Source: an uncultured Bacteroidales bacterium | Lineage (GTDB): Bacteria; Bacteroidota; Bacteroidia; Bacteroidales; P3 | Direction: 5' to 3' | DNA length: 7,992 nt | Assembly (NCBI GenBank): GCA_947176875.1 | Contig: CAMWSI010000031.1 | Coordinates: forward strand, 1-7,992 | In this document: positions 6,839 through 7,992 of the stretch, piece after piece | How positions within the stretch are numbered: position 1 is the first letter of the stretch | How the letters are laid out: the number at the start of each line of letters is the position of its first letter | The notes under the pieces: model-generated | What the model saw: only the letters and a program-made list of their open reading frames with translations | The model's database searches: none | What the model was told of the DNA's origin: nothing | Program-made: the position numbers and the translations under genes

Positions 6839-7992
6839 ATGAGCAATTTGAAGCCTCAAATTTCAGAAAAGTTAAAAACAATTCTCACTTACAGCAACGA
6901 GGAAGCCTCCCGGTTGAGAAGCAAACAGCTCGGTGTGGAGCATATTCTTTTGGGCATTCTTCGGCAAGGCGACAACGTCGTGACCGACCTCCTTTCGTCG
7001 CATTTCGAAATCAACCCTTACGATATCCGCAAGCAATTGGAAGCCTGGATCGACGAACACGAGCCTAAAAACGCGGCTTCGGCACCGGCCGGTTCGCCCC
7101 AACTCATCTCCCAAAAGACCGACCGCATCCTGCGGCTCATGTACTTGGAATGCCTGCAATACAAAAAGGAATTGGCCGAACCCGAACACATGGTATTGGC
7201 CATCCTCAAGGAAGACTCTTCCGGAGCGGCCGCCATCCTGCACCGATTCGGCCTAACCTACGACGTATTCCTGCAAGGCCTGAAAGCCGGCCTCAAAGCC
7301 AGAGGACTGGATACGGACAATTATCAGGGCACCGGACCGCACGACGCCTCCCCGGACGCCCCATCGCTTGCGGATACCCTGGATCCATCGGGGGCGGCAA
7401 CCGAAGCCGACCGGACTGACGAACCGTCCGACCGTACAAAGACGCGGCCGGTTACCGACGCAGTGGGCGGCCTCGGCATGGACGAATTCGACACCGATGC
7501 CCGACCGGGCGCCGATCACTTCAAATCTTCCGGTTCCACGGACGGTTCCGGCAATCCTCCCGCCAAACGCAAATCCATCCTGTCGAATTTCGGCAAGGAT
7601 CTGACGGCCGCCGCCGAAGAACAGAAATTGGATCCCATCGTCGGGCGCGAGAAGGAGACGGACCGCAGCGCCCAGATTCTGAGCCGCCGCAAAAAGAACA
7701 ACCCGATTCTGATAGGCGAGCCCGGCGTGGGCAAATCGGCCATAGCCGAAGGCCTCGCGCTCAAAATCGTGGCGCGGCAGGTGCCGGGCGTATTGTTGGA
7801 TAAACGCATCTTTACGCTCGACATCGCGTCGATTGTGGCCGGCACTAAATACCGCGGCCAATTCGAAGAACGCATGAAGGCCATTTTGGCCGAATTGGAA
7901 AGACATCCCGAAATCATCGTATTCATAGACGAAATCCATACGCTCGTGGGGGCTGGCGAAACCGCGGGCGCCCGGGACGCCACGAACATTAA
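6839..7992 (+). CDS. clpC: ClpC, AAA+ unfoldase of the Clp protease, 3'-truncated by window edge
   Basis: The frame opens with ATG at 6839 (MSNLKPQISEKLKTILTYSN) and stays open to the right edge, giving 384 codons. ClpC is a cytoplasmic Hsp100 hexamer that unfolds substrates and feeds them to ClpP. The N-terminal domain (about 1-150) has the two Clp_N repeats, with EHILLGIL at 34-41 and EHMVLAIL at 116-123. A low-complexity linker follows at about 160-243, rich in Asp, Pro, Thr and Gly. The first ATPase domain begins near 250. It shows DPIVGREKE (265-273), Walker A GEPGVGKS (293-300), the substrate pore loop GTKYRGQFEER (335-345, Tyr338) and Walker B VFIDEIHTL (361-369, Asp364/Glu365). Serine for threonine in Walker A is, as I recall, normal in Bacteroidota ClpC. 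The middle domain, second ATPase domain and ClpP-binding loop lie beyond the window. The bulky linker and the absence of a ClpB-like start support ClpC over ClpB. Confidence 0.95.
   Translation, partial: MSNLKPQISEKLKTILTYSNEEASRLRSKQLGVEHILLGILRQGDNVVTDLLSSHFEINPYDIRKQLEAWIDEHEPKNAASAPAGSPQLISQKTDRILRLMYLECLQYKKELAEPEHMVLAILKEDSSGAAAILHRFGLTYDVFLQGLKAGLKARGLDTDNYQGTGPHDASPDAPSLADTLDPSGAATEADRTDEPSDRTKTRPVTDAVGGLGMDEFDTDARPGADHFKSSGSTDGSGNPPAKRKSILSNFGKDLTAAAEEQKLDPIVGREKETDRSAQILSRRKKNNPILIGEPGVGKSAIAEGLALKIVARQVPGVLLDKRIFTLDIASIVAGTKYRGQFEERMKAILAELERHPEIIVFIDEIHTLVGAGETAGARDATNI

Noticed and set aside
3852..6842. A 996-codon open frame on the + strand antisense to gyrA, plus other long frames opposite the TPR gene (2630-4039), the protease gene (1195-2082) and clpC (7253-7939)
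   Set aside because: Each lies codon-in-register opposite a well-recognised gene (the 996-codon frame opposite gyrA). They stay open because the sense genes avoid TTA, CTA and TCA codons, whose complements are stops. The translations are His/Arg-rich and resemble no family I know.
7982..7992. Apparent stop TAA at the right edge of the window
   Set aside because: The TAA is out of frame. In the clpC frame the last codons are ACG AAC ATT followed by two bases, so the gene continues.

Overview
The window is ordinary-looking chromosomal DNA from a member of the Bacteroidota, most likely a Bacteroidales-type anaerobe with a fairly GC-rich genome. Three things point there: promoter-like sites of the TAnnTTTG class, A/T-rich starts without Shine-Dalgarno sequences, and a divergent gyrA/clpC pair whose proteins resemble Bacteroidales versions. 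The genus cannot be fixed from the sequence. I see no mobile element, CRISPR array, tRNA or rRNA.

Layout. (1) Positions 2-1114, + strand: the 3' part of a CyuA/YhaM (UPF0597) L-cysteine desulfidase gene, whose start lies before the window. (2) Positions 1135-1172: a perfect 16-bp hairpin with an A-tract and a T-tract, a bidirectional terminator between converging genes. (3) Positions 6641 down to 1186, - strand: a likely transcription unit in the order gyrA, an exported TPR-repeat protein, and a membrane-anchored S41 carboxy-terminal processing protease. gyrA and the TPR gene are 22 bp apart. The TPR and protease genes are about 61 bp apart, with a possible terminator or attenuator between them. 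(4) Positions 6642-6838: a 197-bp divergent control region with one promoter candidate in each direction and a small hairpin just before the clpC start. (5) Positions 6839-7992, + strand: the N-terminal 384 codons of clpC, running off the window.

How the genes fit together. GyrA is the DNA-cutting and wrapping subunit of gyrase. ClpC is the AAA+ unfoldase of the cytoplasmic Clp protease. The TPR protein and the S41 protease would both act outside the cytoplasm. Their adjacency recalls known TPR-adaptor/S41-protease pairs (NlpI-Prc, LbcA-CtpA), which is the best functional hypothesis here. The other notable point is that GyrA has glycine at both main quinolone-contact positions (E. coli Ser83 and Asp87), predicting low intrinsic quinolone sensitivity. 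No clearly undescribed multi-gene system is visible.
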